Positions 15,879 through 24,650 of a stretch of DNA of 64,000 nt are shown here, in pieces. The translations under genes and the position numbers were made by a program. The stretch comes from Anaerolineaceae bacterium. GTDB taxonomy: Bacteria > Chloroflexota > Anaerolineae > Aggregatilineales > Phototrophicaceae. Each line of letters opens with the position of its first letter. The stretch's first letter is position 1. The stretch covers positions 124,001 through 188,000 of the forward strand of contig JAPPOB010000010.1 in assembly GCA_028818375.1 (NCBI GenBank). The letters are read 5' to 3'. The notes under the pieces are model-generated. The model had not been told where the DNA came from. It searched no databases and saw nothing but the letters and a program-made list of their open reading frames with translations.

Positions 15879-18800
15879 TTACTGTTCCGGTTCGTGCAGC
15901 AGTGGCGCGATTCGGATGAAATAGTCCTGCGGCCGGGACTTTAGATTGTACAGGTGCTGCACGGCATCTGCCTGGCGGTTGTCTTCCAGCGTTTTGATGT
16001 AGATGCCGAGCATTTCCTGCACGTCGCTGGTGCCGGTCTCGTCCAGCGAATAAATGTCTACAGAGGCGCCTGGAGCAATCCGGCTGCGAATAGCTTCCAC
16101 TGTCAGATTCATTTCTGGCTGAATGCGTTGATAAATCACGCCGCCGGTCATGCCGGCGCAGATCCAGGGGCCAGGATCGCCAAGCACCAGGGCCCGCCCG
16201 GAGGTCATGTACTCGAAGGCGTAACCCTTGAGGTGCGCGCGGGCGCCGATTCCGCCCAGGTCATCACGCAGGGGTTCGCCAAGTTCTCCGCCAAAGACAA
16301 CGTCCGCGCCGCTAAACCGGATACAGGCGCGGGTATCGGCGCAACCCTGCACGATGAAAAAGCCACCCTGTGCTCCGTAGGCGAAACTCTTCCCCACGGA
16401 CCCATCCAGCAGGCGGCCGTTGTGATTCAGGCCCTTGAGAATCGTGACGTTGCCGCCCCGGGCGCACTTTGCTACGCCATCCTGGGCGCCGCCTTCCACC
16501 AGAATGTTGACCGGCGCGTCAGTGAAAGCGCCCAGTCCGTTGCCGGCAATGGCGGAGTTGCTGAAGCTGAGATGGATGTTTTCCATCTTGTGCGCATTGG
16601 GGAAGCCACGTTTAAGCGCGCCGCACAAATGCGTGCCCAGGGCGCGGTCGCTGGCCATCACACCTTCGTCGTCGTAAGTCATTTCGATGAAGCCAAGGGC
16701 GGCGTTTTCTGCCAGTTCCTGGGTGATCTGTTTGCTCAGGGTATTGCGAGGTCGCGTGATCAGGCGTCCGACGCCCTTCTGAATTCGAGTTTTCTTGACC
16801 GCCGGCACAGGTTCCATGAGCACGTCCAGATCAAGACGGTCCTGCAGGGTCGTTTGCGTGAGCAGGTCGACGCGCCCGACCAGGTCCTGGGTCCTGGTCA
16901 TGCCCAGACGTGCCGTCCACTTGCGAATGTCTTCTGCCAGCATGTCGAAGACATTGCAGATACCTGTGACGGCCGCTTCGTAATCACGAGGCTGAAAGGA
17001 AGGAAGCCCCTGGGCCTTCGCCTCTTCCTTCGTTTTGATATGCGTTGTGATGCCGACGTGACAGGTGCCTTCCTGACACTTGCGGCAAATCGTGCAGCCC
17101 ATGGCGACCATGGCCAGAGTCGCGAAACCCACTCGGTCCGAGCCCAGGCACATCATCTTGACCACGTCCCGGCCGCTTTTCATGCCGCCATCGCACCACA
17201 GTTCCACGCGATCGCGCAATCCACTTTCGATCAACGCGCGGTGGGTAAGCCACAGGCCGATTTCCACCGGCAAGCCGACGTAACGCAGGGCGTGCGCGCG
17301 GGCCGCGCCCGTGCCACCCTCGTAGCCGGTCAACGCGATGATGTCAGCCCCGGCCTTGGCAATGCCCACTGCAATAATGCCGACACCCGGGACAACCGGA
17401 ATCTTCACAGAAATGCGGGAGTTGGTGTTGGCTGTCTTGAGTTCGTCGATAAGCTGGGCGAGGTCTTCAATGGAATAAAGATCGTGGTTGTTGCTGGGAG
17501 AAATCAGACCAACGCCGGGCACAGTCTGGCGCGCGGCGGCGACCTGCTCGGTGACCTTGAAGCCGGGCAAATGACCGCCTTCTCCCGGCTTTGCGCCCTG
17601 TCCAATCTTGATTTCGATCAGGCCGGTTGAATTCAGGAAGGCCACGTTGACGCCGAAACGGGCGGATGCAACCTGCTGACCTCGATTGTGCGGATACAAC
17701 CCCATCAACTCGGGCAGTTCGCCGCCCTCCCCATTGACGCAGAGGATATCCAGCCGTTTGGCGGCTTCGGCGTAGGCCCGGTAGGCCAGTTCGCCCTGGG
17801 AGCCGAAAGACATGGCGGTGATCAATACCGGCATGGAATGGCGCCGGCCCTTGCCGGAAACTGTCGTATCGACTTCCTGCGGATCGACAGGATCGCTGCT
17901 TTCCTTCAGGCCCAGCGTGTGACGCACGGCAATCGGGATGGTGTCCTCAAGATTGAGCAGGACTTCCGTGTATTCTTCAAGGGAAAGTTCACCGTGGGCG
18001 ACGGACTCCGCTTTCTTCCACATCTTCGGGTAGAAGCGGTCGGCATTGGCCAGCCTGGCGCGCGTGTCCCCACGCAGGTCGCTGGCCCTGGCCTCGGCGT
18101 CCTGCTGAATGGCTGCCCAGGTCAGGCCGCGCTCCGCCGAGCCAAAATAATTGGGTGTGCCGAAGAGTTCGGCCACGCTGTCCGAAAGGCCCACGGAACT
18201 GAAAGAATGACCGTACCCCCGCAACTCATGGCATCCTATGGTCGACGTGACCTTTTGCAGGCCGGCGGTCAAAATGCGAACGGTGGCGTTGAGAGATCGC
18301 AGTTGCTCTTCAGGACCCAGGGGTTTCCGGGAGGGGCGCGGCGCCCTTTTGAGAGCGACGGCGTAAATGGCATAGGGAGCGATGGCGTTGGCGCCCAGGC
18401 TGGTGCAAAGGGCCAGATCGTGCAGGCAACGCAGGGCGCCCGAGCGCAAAATGATTCCGGTGCGTCGGCGCAAATTGGGCGTATCCGGCGCCTCACGCAG
18501 GGCCTTGTCGACAGCGGCGGTCGCCAGCGCGGGATCCACCCAAAGTCCGTCACCAGCCAGCGATTCCTCGTCATCCAGTAAAAGACAACGCGTGCCGGAA
18601 CGCACGGCGTCAATTGCACCTTGCTGAAAACGTTTAAGGGCTTCTTCCACACTTTCGCCGGTTTCTGTGACCAGGGGCAGGCGAACAAAGGCCTCGCCGT
18701 AGTGATCGCAGATGTCTTCCAGCAGACAGGTCCCCTGCGCTTTGGCAACTTCCCTCATGACTTCGGCGGGAGCAAGGCCCGGGTGACCGCCGACGAGCAT

Positions 18801-20651
18801 GGGCGTTTCAAGCTCAAGAAGACGGTCCTCTTCGGTGGCAGCCTGACCGATGTTGGGCCGCGCACCAAGCAATACCCGGGTTGAGAACTGCGAGCGCTCG
18901 CGTTCGCGGTCGATCGAAGGGTTCGTGACGACGGCCACCGTTTCCTTGAAAAAGTCCGTCATGTTTGACCGCGTGCGAGACATGGCGGCCAGCGGTCCGT
19001 CCCATCCCAGAGAGCCGATTTGCTCCTTCTCGTTGTCGACCATGCTGTCGACAAGGCTGGTGTGGTAGCGTTCCCACCCCATGGCGGCCAGCACCTTCAG
19101 ATTGACCGGTGTGGCCTCTGCCATCCAGGGCAGTAATTCTCCAGTCGCCACCTTGCGTTCCAGCGTTTGCACCTGAACGGCGGTGCCCGCGGCGTCAGCA
19201 GGATTGATGCCGGTCGGTTGCACAACGGCAATGACGGGGCTCTGAGGCTCAACGGGGACGGGCTGGTCGCCATTGGTCCCCGTGAGGCGCTTCCCGTTTT
19301 CGGAGAGGCCGTTCTGTCCCTTTTGTCCATTGCTGTTCAGAAGGGCCGGAATTCTGCCCGACATCCAGGAAAAATGAATCCCGCGCGAACGAAAACGCTG
19401 CAATACGTGCCGCTGTATGGCGGGGTAGTCCAGGACTTCGATGCCCCGACCCTGTTCGATGCGCAAGGCGATCTTTTCGCCCGGCGCCAGTGGTCGCGGA
19501 TCTGACGACATCATGTCCAGCGGATAGACACCGCGCTCCGAGCTGACGAAATATTCCTTTTCGGTATCGCCGAACCAGAGCGGTCGCAGGCCGAGGGCAT
19601 CCACACTGAAAACGGCCATCTCGCCCAGTCGTGCGACAACTGCGGAGGGCCCCTGGGCAAAGGGGCCGAAGCTGTTGCGCATCTGCTGGTACATACTGCG
19701 GATTTCGGGGGAATTGCGAATCAGGTCATGTTCAAAGGGAGGAAAAACCAGTTCCATGGCCTCGATCAGGTCCAGGCCGAAATCATGGCAAAGCGCCGAG
19801 ATGGCGCGGTCAACATCCTGCGAGTCGGAATTCGCGCTGTTCAACTCGATGCCGAGCATGGCAGCTTCCATGCGGAAGCGCGAAATCGTATTGAATTCAC
19901 CGTTGTGCCCCAGCAGGTCAAAGGGCTGGGCACGTTCGAAGACCGGGTTGGTGTTGGTGCTGTAACGGGCGTGCCCCAGGGTGACCGTCGAGGCGTAGTC
20001 CGGATCGCGCAGTTCGGGATAGTAACGGCGCAGGATTTCAACCGTGCCCTGCATCTTGTAGACAACGCTGTGCGAGGAAAACGATGGAAAATGGATATCC
20101 AGTTCGCTTTCCAGACGTGTCTTTAGACCAAATAGCGTCGCTTCCAGATCATTCCTGGCTACCTTGCCGTTGACACCCGCGATTTGCCAAAAGATCGGCG
20201 CGCTCTTCTCGGCATTGCGTCCCAAAACATTGGAGTCAACTTGTCCCGGCATGTCCAGCAGGGTTTCCAGGCCGGCAGCCGTGATCTCCATGATGATCTT
20301 TTCGACGAGCTGCTCGGCCCGGCTCAACGTGGTGGTGGGAATGAAAACGTGCGCCACCCAGAAGCGGGAACTGGAGGCGAGGGAGGAGCGCAATCCAACC
20401 TTGGCCAGCTTGCGGGTCCAGAGTTGACGCGGGATGTCGGTGAGAATCCCGACGCCGTCCCCTTCGCCGTCAATGTATCCGGTGCGATGACCCATGCGCG
20501 CCAGCGCCTCAATCGTGCGTTTCACGTTACCATGCGTGGCCTCGGCGCCCTTGCGGACAGCGCAGATCAACGCACAGGCATCGCGTTCGTCACGGTCGAG
20601 AGGGTGCAAATTACCGGTTGAATTCACCTGGGATTGCCGTCTGCTGTTCAT
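15879..20651 (-). CDS. gltB: Glutamate synthase, large (alpha) subunit type
   Basis: Makes glutamate from glutamine and 2-oxoglutarate in ammonia assimilation. It is 1590 residues from the start chosen here, ATG 20651, which has AGGTGA nine bases upstream. A class II amidotransferase domain comes first; the nucleophile should be the Cys of RDERDACALICAVRKG, freed by removal of a short propeptide. A Gly/Asn/Pro/Gln-rich linker at residues about 437-497 precedes the central and FMN domains. The 3Fe-4S ligands are CTICRKCQEGTC (Cys-x5-Cys-x4-Cys with one extra Cys), and the GXGXG beta-helix domain closes the protein. The usual first residues CGVGF are replaced by CALIC. No small subunit gene (gltD) lies nearby. 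The electron donor is therefore unknown. Confidence 0.9.
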   Translation of the reverse strand: MNSRRQSQVNSTGNLHPLDRDERDACALICAVRKGAEATHGNVKRTIEALARMGHRTGYIDGEGDGVGILTDIPRQLWTRKLAKVGLRSSLASSSRFWVAHVFIPTTTLSRAEQLVEKIIMEITAAGLETLLDMPGQVDSNVLGRNAEKSAPIFWQIAGVNGKVARNDLEATLFGLKTRLESELDIHFPSFSSHSVVYKMQGTVEILRRYYPELRDPDYASTVTLGHARYSTNTNPVFERAQPFDLLGHNGEFNTISRFRMEAAMLGIELNSANSDSQDVDRAISALCHDFGLDLIEAMELVFPPFEHDLIRNSPEIRSMYQQMRNSFGPFAQGPSAVVARLGEMAVFSVDALGLRPLWFGDTEKEYFVSSERGVYPLDMMSSDPRPLAPGEKIALRIEQGRGIEVLDYPAIQRHVLQRFRSRGIHFSWMSGRIPALLNSNGQKGQNGLSENGKRLTGTNGDQPVPVEPQSPVIAVVQPTGINPADAAGTAVQVQTLERKVATGELLPWMAEATPVNLKVLAAMGWERYHTSLVDSMVDNEKEQIGSLGWDGPLAAMSRTRSNMTDFFKETVAVVTNPSIDRERERSQFSTRVLLGARPNIGQAATEEDRLLELETPMLVGGHPGLAPAEVMREVAKAQGTCLLEDICDHYGEAFVRLPLVTETGESVEEALKRFQQGAIDAVRSGTRCLLLDDEESLAGDGLWVDPALATAAVDKALREAPDTPNLRRRTGIILRSGALRCLHDLALCTSLGANAIAPYAIYAVALKRAPRPSRKPLGPEEQLRSLNATVRILTAGLQKVTSTIGCHELRGYGHSFSSVGLSDSVAELFGTPNYFGSAERGLTWAAIQQDAEARASDLRGDTRARLANADRFYPKMWKKAESVAHGELSLEEYTEVLLNLEDTIPIAVRHTLGLKESSDPVDPQEVDTTVSGKGRRHSMPVLITAMSFGSQGELAYRAYAEAAKRLDILCVNGEGGELPELMGLYPHNRGQQVASARFGVNVAFLNSTGLIEIKIGQGAKPGEGGHLPGFKVTEQVAAARQTVPGVGLISPSNNHDLYSIEDLAQLIDELKTANTNSRISVKIPVVPGVGIIAVGIAKAGADIIALTGYEGGTGAARAHALRYVGLPVEIGLWLTHRALIESGLRDRVELWCDGGMKSGRDVVKMMCLGSDRVGFATLAMVAMGCTICRKCQEGTCHVGITTHIKTKEEAKAQGLPSFQPRDYEAAVTGICNVFDMLAEDIRKWTARLGMTRTQDLVGRVDLLTQTTLQDRLDLDVLMEPVPAVKKTRIQKGVGRLITRPRNTLSKQITQELAENAALGFIEMTYDDEGVMASDRALGTHLCGALKRGFPNAHKMENIHLSFSNSAIAGNGLGAFTDAPVNILVEGGAQDGVAKCARGGNVTILKGLNHNGRLLDGSVGKSFAYGAQGGFFIVQGCADTRACIRFSGADVVFGGELGEPLRDDLGGIGARAHLKGYAFEYMTSGRALVLGDPGPWICAGMTGGVIYQRIQPEMNLTVEAIRSRIAPGASVDIYSLDETGTSDVQEMLGIYIKTLEDNRQADAVQHLYNLKSRPQDYFIRIAPLLHEPEQ

Positions 20652-20749
20652 GTTTGGCGTCACCTGACTGCCCTGAAGTGCACGGCATGGCAGAAAGCAC
20701 GCGGCCAACAGTGCCTGCCCGCTTTGACAGGTTCATCCGCATGCTCGTA

Positions 20750-20764
20750 GTGTACCACGTACAC
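20750..20764. promoter_or_regulatory. Palindromic operator candidate upstream of gltB
   Basis: GTGTAC and GTACAC flank a three-base spacer, a perfect 15-base palindrome about 100 bases before the gltB start and just downstream of the predicted transcription start. Its position would suit repression by a dimeric regulator, for example one of the two PucR proteins flanking gltB. Confidence 0.45.
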
Positions 20765-20776
20765 GGTCACAAGCAC

Positions 20777-20805
20777 AGTTTAGCGCAAACTGGCAAAAGT
20801 GCAAA
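20777..20805 (-). promoter_or_regulatory. Possible promoter of gltB
   Basis: On the minus strand TTTGCA is followed after 17 bases by TAAACT. The -35 box is weak, so activation by a regulator would be plausible. Transcription would start near 20770. Confidence 0.4.
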
Positions 20806-20835
20806 TTTTCACAGAAATGCCGCCAGAATCCTGGG

Positions 20836-22482
20836 TCAGGAGAGCGAAAGCAGACGTCGAATGGTCAGCGCGAAGTGCAGTGCCAGCCGGGTTTCCGGTC
20901 GTTTCATGTCGATGCCGGCGATTTCCTCAATGCGATTCATGCGGTAGAGCAGAGTGTTGCGGTGCACGATCAGAGTTTCGGCAGTCTGGCTCAGGTTGCC
21001 ATTGCAATGAAAAAAGGCTTCCAGGGTCTTGACGAGATCGGCATGCTGCCGGTGATCGTATTCTCTCAGGGGCCCCAGATTGCGATCACAAAACTCCACC
21101 AGCCGGTCTCTGTCAGACAGGCTGAGGATCAACTGGAAGACGCCAAGGTCACCAATGTAAAGGGGAATGTCGGTCTGCAGGCGTTGTGCCAGATCCAGCG
21201 CCTGACGCGCGTCACGATAACTGTTGCGCCAGGAACTGACTTCCCGCACCATCTGACCCAGACCTGTGGCGATACGGCTGCCGCCGTATTGCTGACGCGC
21301 CTGGTTGCAACAGTTCTGGGCCAGGGTCAGGCCTGAATCCACGGGGTTGTTGCCGTCTGGCGCGAAAAAGACCAGCACTTCCTGTTCCCTCTCCCGATGC
21401 CAGACCAGAGCGTCGAATCGATGGCGTGAGACAACCCACCTGACCAGGGTTTCGAGACGTCTCAGCGAAGGCGCTTGCTCACCCAGCCAGTTGAGCACCA
21501 GGGCAGTGTGCGGGACGCTCATGTCGTGATTGAAACGCACGCCCTGTCCGATGGCTTCCTGTTGACTTACATCGCCGGACAGCAAACGGTCCAGAAATGT
21601 GCCGCGCAGGCGTTTTTCGGTATCACTGACGGCCTTGGCCTTCGCCATTTCCAGGGCACAGGCGGCGGCACCATGTTCCGTCACCAGGGTGTCGATGTCA
21701 TCAAGCTCTGTGTCCGGGCCGATGATGGAAAGGTAGCCCCGGCCGATTTCGCCGGCGATGACCGGTGAGATCAACCTGGCCAACCCAGGCCTCGGAATGG
21801 CCTGCATCAGAACTGCCGGAGCTGTATCTGCAATTCGATAGCGGTCCTGAAACTCCGCCGGAACGTTGTCGTGGCGGGCGAGGAACTGTTCGATTTCTTC
21901 CCAGGAGTTTTGCAACTGTGGCTGCAGCGAGCGGTTCAACACACTCAGGTTCTTGTCCTGCAGTATCACAGTTTTGTCCGAAAGCTGTGACATGGCGTCG
22001 GTCATTTTTTGAAGGCCGCCATTGCTTGAGGAAATTCCCGTCAATTGTCGATAGATCTGTGCACCTCGTTGCTCAAATTGCCCCTTGTGGTCAACAAGCA
22101 GGCGGACAATTGCCTGCTCGACCATTCGCACACTGCTGTTTTCGGGGAGAACAAGCAATGGGATGCGTCGGTTGTTCGCCTCGGCCATGACAGCTGGTGC
22201 GGGAGGATCGCAAAAGACAATGGCGGAGGCCTGAATGGTGGAAGCGTGTCTCAGGGCCTCAATCTCTCCGTTGGCACTGCCATGGCCTCGAGGCTGGCTG
22301 GCAACCAGCAGTAGTTCACCAGGATAAGGCATCCTCGTTGCAGGCGTGTATTCGGGGTAAATGACGCTGACCCAGGTGACTGCGCGGCCCAGTTGCGCAT
22401 TGCCTGCCACGACGTGCGTACCGAGGGGCAGCGCCTGCTTGCGCACGTCCTCTATGCTTGTGCGTTCAATTTGCCTGACCAT
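20836..22482 (-). CDS. PucR-family transcriptional regulator B
   Basis: A 548-residue paralogue of the regulator at 13909-15552 with the same three-part plan: N-terminal sensing domain (EDVRKQALPLGTHVVAGNAQ), CdaR/GGDEF-like middle and the C-terminal PucR helix-turn-helix (FFHCNGNLSQTAETLIVHRN, then TLLYRMNRIEEIAG). The start ATG 22482 is preceded by CAGGA. It is transcribed in the same direction as gltB, which begins 184 bases downstream behind its own possible promoter and palindrome. This makes glutamate synthase its most likely target, an inference from position. It is divergent from pfkA. Confidence 0.88.
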   Translation of the reverse strand: MVRQIERTSIEDVRKQALPLGTHVVAGNAQLGRAVTWVSVIYPEYTPATRMPYPGELLLVASQPRGHGSANGEIEALRHASTIQASAIVFCDPPAPAVMAEANNRRIPLLVLPENSSVRMVEQAIVRLLVDHKGQFEQRGAQIYRQLTGISSSNGGLQKMTDAMSQLSDKTVILQDKNLSVLNRSLQPQLQNSWEEIEQFLARHDNVPAEFQDRYRIADTAPAVLMQAIPRPGLARLISPVIAGEIGRGYLSIIGPDTELDDIDTLVTEHGAAACALEMAKAKAVSDTEKRLRGTFLDRLLSGDVSQQEAIGQGVRFNHDMSVPHTALVLNWLGEQAPSLRRLETLVRWVVSRHRFDALVWHREREQEVLVFFAPDGNNPVDSGLTLAQNCCNQARQQYGGSRIATGLGQMVREVSSWRNSYRDARQALDLAQRLQTDIPLYIGDLGVFQLILSLSDRDRLVEFCDRNLGPLREYDHRQHADLVKTLEAFFHCNGNLSQTAETLIVHRNTLLYRMNRIEEIAGIDMKRPETRLALHFALTIRRLLSLS

Positions 22483-22615
22483 CCGGGTCCTGAAATGCCA
22501 ACAATCAACACTCTCTGGCCAAACCAGTGCAGTAAGTATACTGGTTGTCGGGCAACATGCACAGAAATGTAACAATGGATGTCAGGTTGTACCGGACATC
22601 TGTCTGCCTGAAAGT

Positions 22616-22623
22616 GGTATGCT
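22616..22623 (+). promoter_or_regulatory. Possible extended -10 promoter of pfkA
   Basis: TGGTATGCT gives an extended -10 element without a clear -35 box. The predicted start lies about 50 bases before the pfkA start codon. Confidence 0.35.
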
Positions 22624-22678
22624 TGTCGGCATCGCTTGCCTTATTTGCAAATTGCGTGCCCAAACAAGGGGCAGGGAC

Positions 22679-23761
22679 ATGAAAAAGCGCATCGGCATTC
22701 TGACAGGCGGCGGGGATGCGCCAGGCCTGAACGCAGTCATCCGCGCTGTCGTGCTGACCGCGACCCGTTGCTACGACTGGGATGTGTTGGGCATCCGCAA
22801 TGGATTTGACGGTCTGTATGCCGGTACTCCCGCGATTCTGCTCGGCACGGAGGATGTTCGCGACCTGCTGGCGCAGGGCGGTACCATTCTGGGCGCCGCC
22901 AACCGCGGCAGTCCCTTTGCCCAGCGCGTGCGTCAACCGGATGGCAGCGAAAAAGTGGTCGACGTGTCGCATGAGGCGATCGCCCGGATTGCCGGAAGCG
23001 AGTTGCATGCCCTGATCGTCGCCGGTGGAGACGGCACCATGGCCATAGCGCACCGGCTTGCCCGTCTGGGCGCTCCCATCGTCGGCGTCCCCAAGACGAT
23101 CGATAACGACATCAGCGAAACGGACGTCACCTTTGGCTTCAACACGGCCATCCAGACCGCCACGGAAGCGCTGGACAAGTTGCGTACCACTGCAGAAAGT
23201 CATCACCGCATCATGGTGCTGGAGTTGATGGGGCGGCACGCGGGCTGGATCGCACTCAAGGCGGGCGTGGCAGGCGGTGCCGACACCATACTGATCCCCG
23301 AGATTCCATTTCGTATCGACGTCGTGAGCGAGAAGATTCGCCAGTTACAGGCCGAAGGGCGGCGCTACAGTCTGGTCGTGGTGGCGGAGGGCGCGGCACC
23401 GGTCGGGGGCGACCAAATGTATTACATAAAGGGGCGCAACGGGTCCGAAGGCCGACTGGGTGGCATAGGGCACCGGGTTGGCAATCTGCTGGCTGACAGG
23501 ACCGAGGCTGAAGTCCGTGTCACCGTGCTGGGCCATTTGCAGCGGGGCGGGCGACCGACCCCCCGCGATCGCTGGCTGGCGACACGCTTTGGATCGGCAG
23601 CGACGCATCTGGTGGAGAAGGAATGCTGGGGCCACATGGTGGCCTTGCAGGGCACAGGGATTGTCACGATACCCTTGTCCAGGGCACTTTGCATGAAACG
23701 CGTCGATCCTTTCGGCGACATGGTTCAAATGGCGCGCGACCTGGGAATAGTGTTCGGTTAA
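22679..23761 (+). CDS. pfkA: 6-phosphofructokinase
   Basis: Phosphorylates fructose 6-phosphate, the committing step of glycolysis. The 360-residue length and motifs fit the PfkA family: GILTGGGDAPGLNAVIR at the start, VAGGDGTMAIA, PKTIDNDISETD with the catalytic Asp, and MGRHAGWIAL. Gly follows GGD (GGDGT), as in ATP-using enzymes, while the Lys in PKTIDND is the form seen in PPi-dependent and group III enzymes (ATP enzymes of the E. coli type have PGTIDND). An ATP-dependent group III enzyme is most likely, but the phosphate donor is not proven. The start is ATG 22679; further upstream the frame stays open into the pucR B region. The last four bases overlap the convergent unknown cassette. 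Confidence 0.93.
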   Translation: MKKRIGILTGGGDAPGLNAVIRAVVLTATRCYDWDVLGIRNGFDGLYAGTPAILLGTEDVRDLLAQGGTILGAANRGSPFAQRVRQPDGSEKVVDVSHEAIARIAGSELHALIVAGGDGTMAIAHRLARLGAPIVGVPKTIDNDISETDVTFGFNTAIQTATEALDKLRTTAESHHRIMVLELMGRHAGWIALKAGVAGGADTILIPEIPFRIDVVSEKIRQLQAEGRRYSLVVVAEGAAPVGGDQMYYIKGRNGSEGRLGGIGHRVGNLLADRTEAEVRVTVLGHLQRGGRPTPRDRWLATRFGSAATHLVEKECWGHMVALQGTGIVTIPLSRALCMKRVDPFGDMVQMARDLGIVFG

Positions 23762-24195
23762 CTCCCGGCCGTATGCGATTGGGGCAACTGCATCAGACGT
23801 CGAAAACAACCGCGCCACAGGTCCGCGCCCCGCATGTAACGATTAATCCGGATGTCGCTGAAATGCGGGAACAGGCTGGCGACGGCAGCCGGGATTTGTT
23901 CTGTGTCATCTTCATGAAGCATGAATGTCAACTGCGCGGCGTTTCTGCGGGTCCAGTTCCAGCGCTGGCGCAATGCCTCAGCCTTGTACCAGTAATCTCG
24001 CTGCTCCCAGGCTCTTGCACTTTGTTCGATTCCTTCATCAATTTCATGCAGGGAAAATACGATCAGGGCCACCATGTCGCGCGCTTCGTCATCAACATGG
24101 GACTTTTGGCCAAGCCGGCGCAGCATTTCCGCGACTGTGCGTCGGCATTGATTGCGGCGTTTTGCGGCACTGTCGAGGTTTGTGACGCGGCTCAT
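23758..24195 (-). CDS. Uncharacterised protein, third gene of an unknown cassette
   Basis: A 145-residue soluble, helix-rich protein that I do not recognise. It is rich in Arg, Glu and Asp (CRRTVAEMLRRLGQ and EARDMVALIVFSLHEIDEGI) and has a C-terminal stretch with aromatic residues (YMRGADLWRGCFRRLMQL). The start ATG 24195 overlaps the stop of the preceding gene by one base (TGATG), so it is coupled to the two upstream members. A TTG three bases earlier is the alternative start. It ends inside the last codons of the convergent pfkA. Confidence 0.6.
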   Translation of the reverse strand: MSRVTNLDSAAKRRNQCRRTVAEMLRRLGQKSHVDDEARDMVALIVFSLHEIDEGIEQSARAWEQRDYWYKAEALRQRWNWTRRNAAQLTFMLHEDDTEQIPAAVASLFPHFSDIRINRYMRGADLWRGCFRRLMQLPQSHTAGS

Positions 24196-24650
24196 CAATC
24201 AGCGTCTGTTTCTTCCGGTAGCCAGGGCCGAATGCCCTTGTAGATGCGAGTACTGCCGAAGGTCTTCAGAATCGTGGTGGCGCTGCGTCCGGTGAGTTCG
24301 GCCAGTTGGAGCGGGTTTTGAGGTTCGTTGTCATTGGCCAGGAAAACACGAAAGACGCTGTCTACCAGGGAAGTTTGCGGATTGATGAAGTCCGGGGCCA
24401 GCGCAGCCTGGCGAATGGCGAAAGTGAGTTCGTCCATCCGAAAAACCTCGCCGGTATCCGGATCGATGAAGTCAATCCAGGCATTCCGGGAATTCTTCGA
24501 CAGGCGTTCCCGCTGTACAGGTTGAATGTGGCTGAGCAGATAAATGCGCAGGTCTTCCTGGCTGCGTTGCCACCAGTCGTAATCGACGTAAAAGCGGGTC
24601 CTGAGCGTGGGCTTGATGAGAAAGCCGGAATACCCGTTGCTGACCGTCAT
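24195..24650 (-). CDS. Uncharacterised protein, second gene of an unknown cassette
   Basis: A 151-residue protein of unknown function. The N-terminal part has aromatic and basic residues (LRTRFYVDYDWWQRSQEDLR), the middle reads DFIDPDTGEVFRMDELTFAI, and the C-terminal LAELTGRSATTILKTFGS looks like a helix-turn-helix. A DNA-binding or RNA-binding role is possible but not shown. The start ATG 24650 overlaps the upstream gene by four bases (ATGA). The frame extends further upstream without a start signal. Confidence 0.6.
   Translation of the reverse strand: MTVSNGYSGFLIKPTLRTRFYVDYDWWQRSQEDLRIYLLSHIQPVQRERLSKNSRNAWIDFIDPDTGEVFRMDELTFAIRQAALAPDFINPQTSLVDSVFRVFLANDNEPQNPLQLAELTGRSATTILKTFGSTRIYKGIRPWLPEETDAD

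Noticed and set aside
15954..17630. 558-codon open frame on the plus strand inside gltB
   Set aside because: Shadow of the glutamate synthase FMN and beta-helix domains; no ribosome-binding site or recognisable domain.
22483..22678. AGTATACT at about 22533 as a bidirectional promoter between pucR B and pfkA
   Set aside because: The -10-like box is good on both strands but no -35 box at 16-18 bases is convincing on either.
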